Assembly: GCA_021234155.1 (NCBI GenBank)
Contig: JAJEKV010000216.1
Span: forward strand, 60,001 to 124,000
DNA length: 64,000 bases
Reading direction: 5' to 3'
From: Isoetes taiwanensis
Lineage: Eukaryota; Streptophyta; Lycopodiopsida; Isoetales; Isoetaceae
Positions 20,588 to 32,700 of the stretch are shown here, piece by piece. The notes beneath the pieces are model-generated. The model saw only the letters and a list, made by a program, of their open reading frames with translations, was not told where the DNA came from and did no database searches. A program made the position numbers and the translations under genes. The stretch's first letter is position 1; each line of letters starts with the position of its first letter.

Positions 20588-22120
20588 TTAGTGCCGTACC
20601 TGATGATGTCGTACTCTGAAATACCAAACTAAGAAATGAACTGCATCCTCAGCATTCCTAAAAGGTGTATTACCCCCCTTCAGCATCTCACTCGTTAGTA
20701 ACCTCTTTATGACAGCCCCAGCGCCATCATGTTCCCCTTTGCCATGGCATGACGCAAACCTTGACTATCATTAGCTTGATAAAACCTTCCTAAATAGTAA
20801 AAGGCCTTCGAGGATTTGAACTGTGATGCACATCCATCGGACCAGAAAATATGTTTTGAATATTTTACACCTTTACTTATCAAATAATCAGCATGCTTTT
20901 GGAGGCAATGCTGTATGAATAAAGTGTCATGCTCTCGATCGTCTGACATGTAAAAATGACCTTCTTTCACAAGTTTACGATAACCAACGATAAGATTAGG
21001 ATCTTCACCTTCCTTTAAATGTCTGTAAGAGATGTGCACAAGTATTGAACATTGTTCGTTTCTCCAATGCATTGTTTAGATCTCTTGCTGAATCTTGAAT
21101 GTATAATTCGTGAAGTCAACGGCGACAATTAATGGCCGTGTCTTTTGGAAATGTTTACAAACATTCCTTGAACTGATAAGCCTGCCATCGTGCCGTATGA
21201 TTATGAGGAATGAATTGCTTTATGACTGCATCTGCATGTTCCACAAACTCATGCAAGGGAGTGTTCTTGTAAGCCAACTTCATCACATCCTTGCTTTTGA
21301 CAATTGGTTTTCCCCCTTTGCCTACATCCTTTACAAAAGACTCTTTGACCTGCAACATAATAGACTAGTCAGCCATGCATGCATTAACCAAAATATATAG
21401 TTGGTCAATCGGTCAATCCTAGATCATTCCACAAAAAACATAGGCTAGAATTAGAGGGCAAATACACTAGCAAAACAGAATTAACTATTCAATGGACAAA
21501 AGAAAATTGATTACAAATTTTAAAAGACTAATTTATAGCAAAAGATAACAAGCAATTACATACCTATGTCTCTTCTAGTAAGTGAGTGGGATGCAGATTA
21601 TACGGATTTGCTAGTTTTTGACCGTTACTATGTCTCCTCAATTTAATCACCTGCCTTTTATTTGGAGAGACTCTAGTTTCAGAAATCCAAAAGTTGTAAC
21701 GATGCCCTGCTCGGATCGCTCTTCCTCTTGAACATAGACCAAGGTCCTCCAAATTCAACGCGATTCCTTTTGTCCAACACAGCATAGACAGCCCTTCTCT
21801 TCATGTTCAAGGCCTTTGCAACCGCTGATCGATTGCTATATGAATTGACAACCATCATCAAAGTAGATGATCTGGCTTGGTTAACATCTATAGTCCTGCC
21901 ACGTTTTTTGCTTTAAAGAGTCTCTTTCACATTCTCAACAACATGCTTGTATACATTAAGTGCCTTATTCCCAATGATGTCAAATTCAGGTAACTGTTCA
22001 ATAGCCCTGTATATGACTTCCTTTCTATCATCAGAATCCAAATTCAAGCATACCTCATTGATGAAATCCACAATAACCTTGGAAAGCTTTTGTTTCTTCC
22101 TAGTGTCAATCCTTCCGTGG
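20588..22120 (-). pseudogene. Transposon-derived gene with SDGxASQFK...HGKG..DGAGA motifs
   Basis: The minus strand reads, in order: a Lys-rich N-terminal part (RKKQKLSKVIVDFINEV near 22075; GNKALNVYKHVVENVKETL near 21945, followed by an in-frame TAA); a helix-turn-helix-like stretch, SNRSAVAKALNMKRRAVYAV (about 21775-21840); PHNHTARWQAYQFKECL (about 21158-21210); MHWRNEQCSILVHISYRH; and a nuclease-like core, FWSDGCASQFKSSKAFYY, then after a one-base frameshift near 20750 HGKGEHDGAGAVIKRLL, ending VRHHQVRH-stop at 20588. I associate this motif order with a family of transposon-derived proteins common in invertebrates and non-seed plants, but cannot name a superfamily from memory. Introns, a stop and a frameshift mark it as non-functional or error-laden. 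A possible first exon lies at 22310-22468. Confidence 0.6.
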
Positions 22121-24316
22121 TATTAATGCGATTGATGATACCAAACTTTTAGAATCCCTTTTCTTCTTCCTTTGCAATTTCTTTTTGGCAGCCAATATTC
22201 TACTACATACAGTGTTAGGAGAGATACAATTGCGACCTTGCTGCAAATACTGCTTGTTGCACAGGTCCCAGTAATTTTATCATTCAAAATTGGAGATGAT
22301 ATTACCTGAGATGCCTTCAAATCGGTGGAAATTTGAGTCGCATATCATTGGGAATGCCATAAATGCGCATCGAATGGAATGTTGGATGTGAAATCCTAAA
22401 GCATAAGCAAGCTCACCTAGATCTTGGCCTCCAAACCGAGATATAAATTCAGTGCATAGAGGAAACAAAATCCATTGAATTCCGGGCCAAGAGCTGCGGA
22501 ATTTTCCAAAACAAAGAAATTTTCCATCAGATTTTTCGAAAATGATTTGGAGCTGGTAGAATCCGGATCAAAAGCGAGGAACCATCCCACAGAATCGGAT
22601 CGATGACATGGCCAACAAACTTGCTAATTGGGAGATTTTGGTTTCGTGCTCTCTGGACAAAAAGAGTCGTCATAATTTTATTGACGGGTTAAAATTTTCA
22701 TTGAACTCAAACAATGCATCCATAAAGCACTATATGTCCAGGACACGAAAATTGCTCCCCAACTCCACACTTCAATCCATGGAGAGAGCGGGGACCTATT
22801 GAGCTGCACCCATGGTCCTTTCTGTAGGAGCCACTTTTATAGAGCAGTTCTCATTTAAATTTGTTGGCCAAGGCTTTGGCAAATCGGGTTTGGTCTTCTT
22901 GGCTCCTTCTTTGAGATGCTTATTGCCCGTTTTACTTGTCTTATCTTGTCTATGAAAAACCGGCCAGCGGCATATGGGAGATAAGTTACGTTTTAAGCAA
23001 ATTTCTATTATTTCATTCTTACACACACTCATTGTATGTACTAGTAGGTATTTTGGATTTATGTGCGAGGTATTTTTGTAGCTCTTTTTCATCGATTGAA
23101 AATACAAGTTCTTTATGTTTATTTGAAGAGCTTCATCAATTTTGTGAGTGCCCTTGAGCAGGGAGTTCGGCGGATGTCCGAACACTCACATAAAGGAAGA
23201 GCTAGATGGCATTATGCTTGCACGATGTCAATACATTTTGTCCTAGTTACGCAAGGCCCAAATGTTGACTTGGCAATATTTGTTTTGCTGGTCCATTCAA
23301 AACCACTCTCCCGTGTAATGCGGTGAGTGAAGCCTGTCAAAGGCTTTTACGATTGGATGCTAAAATGATCTAAAGTTAAGTATCACCTTCAGTTTTGTTA
23401 TTTATGATTTGCTTATTCTCATATAGCAATTTCCTATGCTTTGCTTATTCTCACATTGCAATTTTGCGGGGTTTCATAAGCTTATGATCAATAACATGAT
23501 GTTAGGGACAAATTAAGCCATGGCAGGAAGAACTTTGATGCCCCTGTCCATCATCCCAAAGTGTCTGAAACCAGTAACAACACTCCTTGCTTGTACATGG
23601 TGGCTTATATGCATGCATTCATCGATGTAGTGGTTGATCGCAACCAAGTTCCATTTTTGTAAGTAGAACATGATACTATCTTATTAATTCTTCTTGACGT
23701 CTGATCCTCTAATACTTGTGAACCATGCGGATGACATCCACTTGGTTCACTGATGCCTATGCCAAGTCACAGAGGAATCGTCTAATAGAGGCTTTAGTTG
23801 TCGAAGGCGAGATGAATATACAAAGCATTGTTCCTGCCATGGGTAGATAATCTCTTAGCCATGTAAATTACAGTTTATTATGAGCCATGCTCAAAAAAAA
23901 GTTAAATCTATACCTAAATTCTCTGAACTAACTATAGAACATATCCTCCAAAGTAAAACGCGATGGAATCGACAATATCCCCTCCCTAAACACATCAAGC
24001 GCAAATAACAAGCAGGTTAAAGAGTGCAAAAATCAACAAAAATAGATAAAAACTTGGCAAAAATCTTGAGGATTTGTCTTTTACGCTCGACTCGGTAATA
24101 CTAGTCTCTGATACAACTAAGCAACAAGAATCAGCAACAAAAAGCCCAACTGCTACAAAAATCTCCATCAAACACCAAAATGCCTTCAACGCTTCTTTCG
24201 AGCAAGCGCCTTCATCCTGCCAGCTTTGCTCGACGGATCTCGCATGAGGTGCAGACTGGTGCCTCGATGCATGCATGGCGCAGAGAGAGGGAAAAAAATG
24301 CGAAGAAAGAAAGGGA
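22121..24316. other. Interval without a confident gene
   Basis: A minus-strand stretch (about 22310-22468; ELAYALGFHIQHSIRCAFMA before a possible GT donor) may be the 5' exon of the transposon-derived gene. Beyond it only unassigned short frames occur, for example 22796-23185 minus and 22608-22802 plus. Confidence 0.4.
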
Positions 24317-24490
24317 AGAAAACAAATCTCCCCTATTTCTATATCGTTGGGGAAGGACAATCCTTGATTCCAGTTTAAAGGTGACCCGTTCCGGGCTATT
24401 GCTGGTCGTGGGACCCCACCTGGAAACCAGAATCAAGTTCCAATTGCCCTTTCCCCATACAATATAGAAATAGGGTCGATTTTTTGGCCG
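24317..24490. repeat. Foldback (MITE-like) element, ~170 bp
   Basis: The left arm includes CCCCTATTTCTATATCGTTG, GGGAAGG and TTGATTCCAGTTT. The right arm includes AAACCAGAATCAAGTT, CCCTTTCCCC and ATATAGAAATAGGG, its imperfect reverse complement. Arms are about 50-60 bases around a ~50-base GC-rich loop. It ends about 80 bases before the start of duplication copy B. Confidence 0.75.
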
Positions 24491-25089
24491 TTTGTGTATT
24501 TCTATATTGACACGTGTCTTTGCTTAATAACACGGAAAGGCGGTTAGGTGCCCCGATTCGGGTGACAAGTTAGGACCGATCACTCCATGTTTTTCACTTG
24601 TAATTTTTTTGGAGCACTTGTTCAGCTTTAAAGGCCAACTTAGATTTTTTATAAGACAACTCAAAAGTTTTTCAGTTGTAAAGATCAACTCAAAGTGAGT
24701 TTTTAGTTAAAGACCAACTCAATGTTTTCATAAGACTCAGGTTTTCAATACTCAGAGTTACCACAATGCACATTCGAAATTTAATACATCAAAGTTATCA
24801 CTCTATCAAAGTTACATCATTACTCAAAGTTACGAGAGCAAACATTATAGATTCAATACATCAAAATTACTAGAGTTTATTATTAGTATTATTAAGGACT
24901 CAAAGTTATCACAGTTCATTAATACGGTTCAAGGCGGTTGATTAACATAGTTCAAACATTCAAATGTACAGATTTGACTGCTAGCAGATTCGTGATTAGA
25001 AGACATTCCACTTTCCACATTGCAGGTGCAAACTCATTTCCTATAAACCATAAGCAATTAAAATAAAAAATTATAAAGAAACTAAGAAA

Positions 25090-25990
25090 TTCAACTACTT
25101 ACGGATATTTTATAAGAGAGCCGACTTCCAACATGAATCACAATATTCTCGATTTTATTATCTAAAATACTCACGCTTCGGATGAAGCGGCATTTTCTAT
25201 AGGGTCAAAAAGTATTTCTTCAAATCAAGCTTTTGTTTTAACACCAGATCCAAATCTTTTATGTATGAATCATCTATTTCAACCGGCACTCGACTATTAG
25301 AACCTGTAGTAACAAACATGCATAGAATCCGAAGCATCCAAGTCGCATTCGTGATATCACGCAGAGGATTTCCAAATGAAGAACATAAACTAGCCGCCTT
25401 CTCCAGATTCCCACACAATGCAAACATTCAAGTTTTTAACATTATTCGAAAAGACTCTCCATATATCTTACCGATTATTGAGAATGTCCATAGCGAAGTT
25501 CGTGTGACAACTCCACTCGATCATAATGTCGATACGATCCGAATTCTTATGACCTACTTCATGCCGACTTCAATAGGCACACTGACCGACATCTGCGTAA
25601 TTGCGGTACTCAGTAGCTTTTGTTGGTGAAATTTCCATCTATCTCATGAGACCTCAACCATGCCTTTCAGCCAAGTAGACATGGTTTTGAATGGCATATG
25701 ATTAGTATTATACCATATACCTTTTCCCGGGGCAATTAATTGCTCGTAAAAAGATGAATTTGCCACCATACTTATCATTGACCTCATACTTTGGTAGGAG
25801 GTACTCTAAATGCCTCCGGCACTCTCGACATGATTCATAGATCGATAGGGCTCTCTGAAATCCTCAAGTTTGCACTTGTTGATTACGCCACACCAGTTCT
25901 TATTATGATCTCACAATACTCTAGATATTGATTCACAAAGTCCTTTCAATGAAAACTGAAAGTCTCGACCCTACATAATTCGGCACCCAT
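25090..25990 (-). pseudogene. DUF3504 fragment (copy B)
   Basis: Counterpart of 510-1443, read on the minus strand. The C-terminal part (GNLEKAASLCSSFGNPLRD) is recognisable, but the recombinase-like core is split by several small indels. For example, copy A GCTGATACGATCCAGG corresponds to GTCGATACGATCCGAA here. Many of these changes are at CAG/CTG sites and may be sequencing errors. Confidence 0.55.
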
Positions 25991-26089
25991 GAATTAAAAA
26001 TCGACATACAATAGAATGTGATTTAAATTCCGTGTTAGGCAAGAATGTGCACAAGAGAGAACACGCTAACTCAAGATACCGAGAAGATT

Positions 26090-26760
26090 AAAAAAAATGA
26101 GATGAAATTCGATTTAGGAAATGGGGTGTTTTTTGCGGGCCGGGGTTGGCGTTTGTTGAAGAAGGCTTTTCTTTGATATTGCCATTTGGTCATCACTCAC
26201 ATCTAAGAATCTGACCATTGATGGATCAGTATCGCAATGTTTTTTGCCATAAAACCTAAGTTTGTTTATAGTCGGGAGCATTCTTTGGTCTCTTCCACAA
26301 ACACCCCCCTTGAACCGGACAAAGGATTGTTTGTGAAACCATTAGTTGTGGTATGGAAAGAGTATCCGAAAGGTACTATGGCAATACGGTCCTAATCAAT
26401 GGTGAAAGATACAAGGCCACTTTGAATCTTGTAGGAAGCTTTATATGCCCTTGCTCTTGGACATCAGTGGTATCTTGTGATAAATTTCTTGTCATGGAAC
26501 TCATTCCCTGGCTTAGTGGTTTCAAAGTTGCTGCAGATGCTATAAGTTATGTGAAAGAGCGCCGAATGAATAATGAAGCAGATGGCATATGGGAGCAGGT
26601 TGAAAAGGTTTTTCTGGCTAACTATGGAAATAACTTGGTTTTCTTTTTGCTTTCTAAGTTCAATCAGTATAGCAGGGAATGGAGAAATTGCCAAATTGTT
26701 ATTGGCTTCAGGAGTGGCCTATTGTTGGTACAAACTTTAACTAATATATATATTCTCTAA
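26090..26760 (+). pseudogene. FCP1-homology phosphatase-like fragment (copy B)
   Basis: Counterpart of 1531-2160. From 26353 a 135-codon plus-strand frame reads YYGNTVLINGERYKATLN, PWLSGFKVAADAISYVKE, RRMNNEADGIWEQVEKVFL and continues further than copy A's frame, suggesting the ancestral exon ran through this region. The 5' part is split by indels. As in copy A, the acidic motif of the phosphatase fold is degenerate. It ends about 40 bases before the empty Helitron site. Confidence 0.5.
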
Positions 26761-26794
26761 TTGTAAATATATGCCTTTTTTTTGTTATTCAAAG

Positions 26795-26806
26795 TGCATA
26801 TAAGTA
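26795..26806. other. Empty Helitron target site
   Basis: GTGCATA|TAAGT in copy B is the unoccupied equivalent of the A (2223)/T (8918) junctions flanking the Helitron in copy A. Confidence 0.93.
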
Positions 26807-26866
26807 CTTGTTTTGGTACAAGTGTTTATGTTCTTTATAAGTTTTAGTGTCTAGATACATATTTAA

Positions 26867-27290
26867 GTGATCTTAATTTGCTTTGTAGATGAAGGGACTA
26901 GTGTGCAAAAGACTATTAAGTTGTTAAGGGAAAGAATTTTGTTGCACCCAAAAGTTCAAACCAAAATGGAACTTGAATGCAAGTACATTGGATTGGGGAC
27001 TCATCATTGTCGCCATACCACTCTTCCGGAATTTGGGAAAAAGGGAGAACGAGATCAAATGCAAAATCGGTTGGTAGCAAATCATTTGGTGCATAGTCCT
27101 TGGGAAAGCCAATTGCACTTGATGAAGAAACGAATAGGATGAGGTGGGTTGCCCTTTGGCATATGCAGTTCGATAGCATGGACTACGGTTTTGGAGAGCA
27201 CTTCTATAGCCAATTGAAAGAAAGGAAGGCATGATGCAATTGTCATAAGATATAAGCCTCCTGATGATATTTTGAAAGTAGTTCATGAAT
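26867..27290 (+). CDS. Unidentified ORF / gene fragment (copy B)
   Basis: Counterpart of 8984-9411 with one longer open frame (26867-27142): DEGTSVQKTIKLLRERILL, then KGERDQMQNRLVANHLVHSP. It closes shortly after MKKRIG. The continuation to GRHDAIVIRYKPPDDILKVV follows in the same frame after in-frame stops. No recognised family. The better-preserved frame argues that this was once coding. Confidence 0.35.
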
Positions 27291-28193
27291 CATGAACCTA
27301 TGATGTAAATGTATTGTATTTATTTGTACCGTATGAATATAATAAACCAATTTTCCATGAAAATATGTTCATGTCTTATCTCTTATCTTCATGTTTATGC
27401 ATTAAATTTATTCGATTCTAATCAAATTTGGATACACAAGTTATTTCAATGTACATTGATGTACAAAGGATGTACATTGATGTACACATGTACATTCATA
27501 TTCACATATTTGAGTTAGTCCATGACATCTACAATTGTTGGAAGTTGTGATAGTAATGACTCATGAACTTCGTCTGGCAAATGAAATACTGTGGTTGCCC
27601 CTATTAGCTTGTGAATTACTTTGTTGAATTGTATTCTAATCCCAATCACGGATTCTGCAAGTACCAAAACAGTCTTACCAGGAAGTAGTTTATACTAGTT
27701 GTAGTAGCCTATGAAGACCAAGGACCAATCGGCCTATGAGACCCAAACATAGAAAACAACTAGCAAAAAGGCACGCCAGAGGCCGTAGAAAATATGGGAC
27801 ATTCTAAAATATTGTTCGGATCATATCAAATGCGATTGTTATTGTATATATGCTTGGCATATGGAAACATGTGTTTGTATTACTTATTAGCGTATGTTGC
27901 ATGCTGTATGTTTGAATTCCAAGAAGATGCAATGCTCCAATCCATGTAGATAGAAAGAGTGGCGTATGATTCTAATTCTTAATAGAAACATAAAAGGACG
28001 GGCTGGGCCCAATCCGGCCGTGCCGCGTCAATCAACATCCGGTGAAAATATCAAAACGGCCCGAGGTAAAAAAGTCGGAAAGGCAGTAAAAGTGGCGGAA
28101 TGCGAGTAAAAGCGACGGAATGCGGTAAAGAAGTTGCCGCGGTTTTTCAGGTAAAGAAAAAGGCGACACGTGTCACTCATTCATTGGATAGGT

Positions 28194-28282
28194 GAAAGCC
28201 CCTGAGGGCTTGATTCGGAGGGTCAGCGGGCCTCCTCCCGCTCCGGCGTCGGCTCCTCCCCTCGAGGAATCGGGGGGCTTTT
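28194..28282. repeat. GC-rich foldback element, copy B
   Basis: Same position as 10310-10403, but the arms no longer pair well (right arm GAATCGGGGGGCTTTTTC). Differences cluster at CAG/CCGG sites. Confidence 0.7.
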
Positions 28283-28717
28283 TCTTACACGTAAGAGTCA
28301 TGTATGGAAAAAGTCGTGTATGATTCATCACTAGAATATGGATCAATATAAGATATGGAGAAATAATGTTAGACTATGAATTTGAACCCATCATTTCCTA
28401 GTAGCCATCTTGGCTAGGTACTTTGGCTAATTATAAAGCTTCTAAATGCTCTCATTGAACTCGTCATAGAAATCCACTTTTTATTATTGACAAAGTTCCA
28501 AAAGTGGGGGTGATCTGTTTGAGCAATGCATTTCCTAAGCATCAAACTATGTAGTGATGCATTTTGTTTATTTGAATTGAAATATATATCTTTGATGGGT
28601 CAAATGTGGTACACACAATCGTCCTTGGAGCTATCTATAGATGAGCATTTCAGAAATTTGAATTATAAGAAGATAGAAAGCAAAGAGCTGAAATACAATA
28701 GGTGGATATCTTCTCCA

Positions 28718-28854
28718 CTATAAAGCCATTGATGACGCGTTGACCTCAAATAATGAGGCGGTGAAGATCAAAACAATGAGAAGAAAGAACCAAGCATAAA
28801 GATCGTCCATTTGCACAATAAGTCCAATACAAGGATGTGCCTCTGTCACCAATC
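28718..28854 (-). CDS. Terminal exon of an unidentified membrane protein (copy B)
   Basis: Intact counterpart of 10840-10977: after the acceptor (TTTGCAG) it reads GLVTEAHPCIGLIVQMDDLY, AWFFLLIVLIFTASLFEV, NASSMAL and a stop. One strong transmembrane segment near the C-terminus. Family unknown. Confidence 0.45.
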
Positions 28855-29572
28855 CTGCAAAAAAACAACGATTGTAAGTCATGTTATTTTCTTTTCCTTT
28901 CATTGCTACTTTGCTCAATTAAGAAAATGGGTGCAAAAAAGGATAAGAATGCTTTGTTGTAAATAAGAACACGGATACAATAAAAAAGAAGATCTGAGGC
29001 TCACCATGTTGAGGATTGAAAAGGATCGAGAGTAAGAATGATGCAACTTCTTTGCTTTTGTTGTGTATGAAGTCATTACCGTCTGCTGGAGAGAGTTAGA
29101 GAGTTTAATGCCCATAAATTATGCAACTCTTGTTGATCGTTCAACCCTCAAAAGATTAATGATAATGCCTCAAAGATTGCTCTCGGCATTCTTTAGAAGT
29201 GTCAACAAGAATCGCAAGACTTCTCGGCCGGACCATACTCTTTGAGATGCAAAGATATTGCTGATCTTACCAAGAAGGAATGAGGCATTACATCTTGATG
29301 CCCGACAAGATGTATTCGAGGACTCTTACTTTTGGCGTGATAAATTTTCAAACGGATATCCATATATGTTGTTTGTTGAGATAGTAGCAATGATCATAAA
29401 AGGATGGAGAGCTTGGAATGGTCGAAATGACCCAAGCCCTTAACTTGGTGGATGTCTCATTTGAAAAGGTAAATATGGAACTTGGTAACTAACATCCTAA
29501 CAGAAATTATTGGTGTTCTAGACAGCTCATGATATGCTTATATCTGGGTATTTAACACCGATACCATACCAG

Positions 29573-29778
29573 ATAGTCGTCCAAGACTTCCTGCTTGTAT
29601 TGGCAATGAAGCAAAGGCATATTATGAACCATCTTTTTCCTCAAGAGTTCCAGTGATTTCATTCTATAAAGCTTGGGATCCATATGGCGCATTATCAAAT
29701 TTTACATCATATTCAATTATAATGCCAACTGATTATGGTAATAGTATAACCTGGAAAAGCGTTGAGCACTATTACCAG
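29573..29778 (+). CDS. NADAR-domain exon (PYRR-like), copy B
   Basis: A 206-bp exon between an acceptor (CCATACCAG, AG at 29571-29572) and a donor (CAG|GTAAGT at 29779). It encodes SRPRLPACIGNEAKAYYEP, SFSSRVPVISFYKAWDPYG, ALSNFTSYSIIMPTDYGNS and WKSVEHYYQ in one frame. The FYxxxxPYGxxSNF and WKSVEHYYQ motifs define the N-terminal part of the NADAR domain. This is the better-preserved copy. The downstream half of the domain is not recognisable nearby, so the gene is either truncated or continues over introns I cannot resolve. Confidence 0.68.
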
Positions 29779-32700
29779 GTAAGTTTGCATAGTTTGTATC
29801 CACCATAAATGATTTTGTTCTAGCATTATGATGACCAACGTGCGAGAATTGTGTTCGGGTGGCGATAACTTGTGAGAACACGTGCTTAGTTTACAATGTG
29901 GTTCAAAGCGACCAAATGCGATTGACATGTAAAAACTATAAGTCGCATGTCCAATCCAAACATTAGAACATGTTGTATTTGATGGACAATCATTGTACTT
30001 ATGAGAAAGAGGGAGGAGAGATTAAAAACTTATGTTGAATTTGTCTTTTTATTTATCCGGAGACTTAAAATTTGATGTGTGGAAATGGGGAGGCCAAATG
30101 CAAAGCGACAAGTGTAAAGCTGCCCACGGGATGCTAGATGTGAACTCTTTGGCAAGAAGTCGGTGGCGGATTACGTATTTTTCCGAATCGTGAATCCTTT
30201 GATGTGTCTAACAAACTTAAGTGGGGCTATTCCAACAAACAATCATGGCAATGCTAGTTTGCAAATTCATCATTTGGTGAAAATCCAAACCACTATCACT
30301 AGCATGTTATTCAACACCATAAAAGCGGAGATGGCCAATCATTGTACTTATGAGAAAGAGGGAGGAGAGATCAAAAACTTATATTGGATTTGTCTTTTTA
30401 TTTCTTCGGACTTAAAATTTCGGTGTGGAAGTGGGGAGAATTACGTATTTTTTCGAATAAGCATCGTGGCGGTTCTTCGTTTAGAATGAAACTCTATCGC
30501 TCATTTAGCAACAAAATTCTACATTTAAGAATATAAGCCTTTTTTCAAAGGGGGTTTCACAGATGATCCAACTAGAGATAATTCCATGAGAGTCAAAGCA
30601 GAGCTTACTTACAAGAGGGCTTGTCTTGCTCTCAAGAATACTCATGTAGAGGTGCGTGTAATTTGCTTGCGATCTTGCAATGGTTATAATCGGATGAGAT
30701 AAGCTAGGAGGCAATAGGCGTGCAGAAAATTATGTCAATATGTGGGCAAAAATGGCATTTTCGCAACTGATGAAAAGAAAAGATAAGCTTCCATGTGCAT
30801 ATAAATGATAAGAACACTACCTTAACAATATTCATGAGGCTACAAGGTAAATCATCCTAAACACCAAGCATCTTTGCCGTGGAAATGCCGATAAATATGT
30901 CAATTGCGTTGTGTTTTCCGGGGAATACAAACAAGCTTTAGCTGAAGGCCATTCCCCACATAATAAAGATAAACAATGCATACGGCCCAAGGCGAGAGTG
31001 TAAGCTGCGACAAAGATCCTGGAAGGCTCTTGGGTATCTGCATAATCTTGAAGCAGCGATTAAAGTACATGTGAACATGGCGTAAGCTTAGAAAATGACA
31101 TAAACTTATAGATGATGAGAAAAAAAGCAAAGCACCTTCAATTAAATGCCAAGACAATGTTGGAGTAGAATGCGGATGCAAGTATTGTTCCTCTACCAAA
31201 TATTCACTTTGAAATAAACTGCAAAGAGCACAATGTCACAGACTTTATATTATGTATACAATTAGCGACTCTTAAATTGCAATGTACCACATACAACTTT
31301 GGACTTGGGCTCTTAAATTGCAATGTACCTAGAGGTTCATATATGAGCCATCTTTGGAAAACATGTCAATGATTTAAGCGTTAGGGATTTAGATCTAGGA
31401 ATGCCAAAGGAAGCTCGCAAATGAATCTCTCCGCAAATGATTCAAAAGGTGTTTACAAAATGATCTTACTAATGGGAGTTTCTCATATTTAATAGCCCAC
31501 ATCAGATATGTGCCCTTACTTACATTTGGCGACCAAAAGGACAGGAGAGCGACTTTTGAGAAATTTTTGAGAATTGACAAGGCTTATCGGGCATGAAAAT
31601 CATGGTCGCGACCTAATGTTAAGGTGAGAGAGAGAATATGTGATTCGGGCATCATCGGGTTTTGCCATCTGGCCATGGCCTCTGTGATGTTAAAAAAAAA
31701 AAAAATCTTACGAGATATAAAGACCTCCTGAGCGGTATAAATGACAAGGGACCAGCCCGACATAGCGTACATCTGAGGCAAAATGTAAAGCGGTACCAAA
31801 CTTGGCTTCAAGGCTTCGGCGCTTTCAAATCCTTGGACTCTCTGGTGTTATATTTCCGAAGGGGAAATGGTAAGGTAAGCCATAAAAAACATTGAAACAT
31901 CTGAATCGATCTAAAAGCTTAAAATAGAGCTTGATAGCCGGAACAAAAATGTTGGAATAGCCGGAACAAAAATGATGAAAGCCCCATGTCGAACAACGCC
32001 GCTTAAACCGTAACTATAGAGGCTTTTCCAATTTCAGAAGATCAAGCAGATAAATGGCCATACAGGACGGGCTGCTCTGAGACAACAGGCAAGATTGGGG
32101 ATGATAATAAGGATGTCAGCAAAGGCTTCTGTCAGCACTACTCTCAGGCAACAGGCAAGATTCGGGATGTATGCAGCTATGAATATGAAGGCTTCTGTCA
32201 GCAAAGAGCACATCGAAATTACAGGGGTTAAGGTCGTGATAAACAAAACTTACGGAAGAATACGTTTTCCTTGAAGAAAAACCGTCTACAAATCCAACTC
32301 TTGGACGAATGAACCTACAAAAACAAGAAATGTTTAATACCAAAGGAGCCGTTTTTGGATTTAGGAGCAACAACGAATCCCATTTGCCAGATATAGCAGA
32401 GGATCATGCTATGATGTTTCGATTGTGAAGGCTTAAGACCATTTTGTCTCACCACTTTTAAAGTGTGACGATGATAAGGTCCTGCGGAGCGAGCATTATG
32501 CTATAGGAATCTCTTGCTAGAATCTATCTAATCTTACAATGACTATAGATGACATGCTTGGAAGGGATTTTTGAATAGAGCATTCTGCTGCAGCAATCTC
32601 TTCTTTGGAATCTATCTAATCCTACAATGCATTTTAAACTACATGTTTGGATGATTTGTCAAACTTAAGACGTGAATATACATGATATTGAGAATGTACA

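Noticed and set aside
1-24572. Copies A and B as long terminal repeats of a giant retroelement
   Set aside because: They contain host genes and their own transposons, and no polymerase lies between them.
26800-26801. Copy B having lost 6.7 kb by deletion instead of copy A gaining a Helitron
   Set aside because: The extra DNA has exact Helitron termini and the join leaves a perfect AT target, which a random deletion would not.
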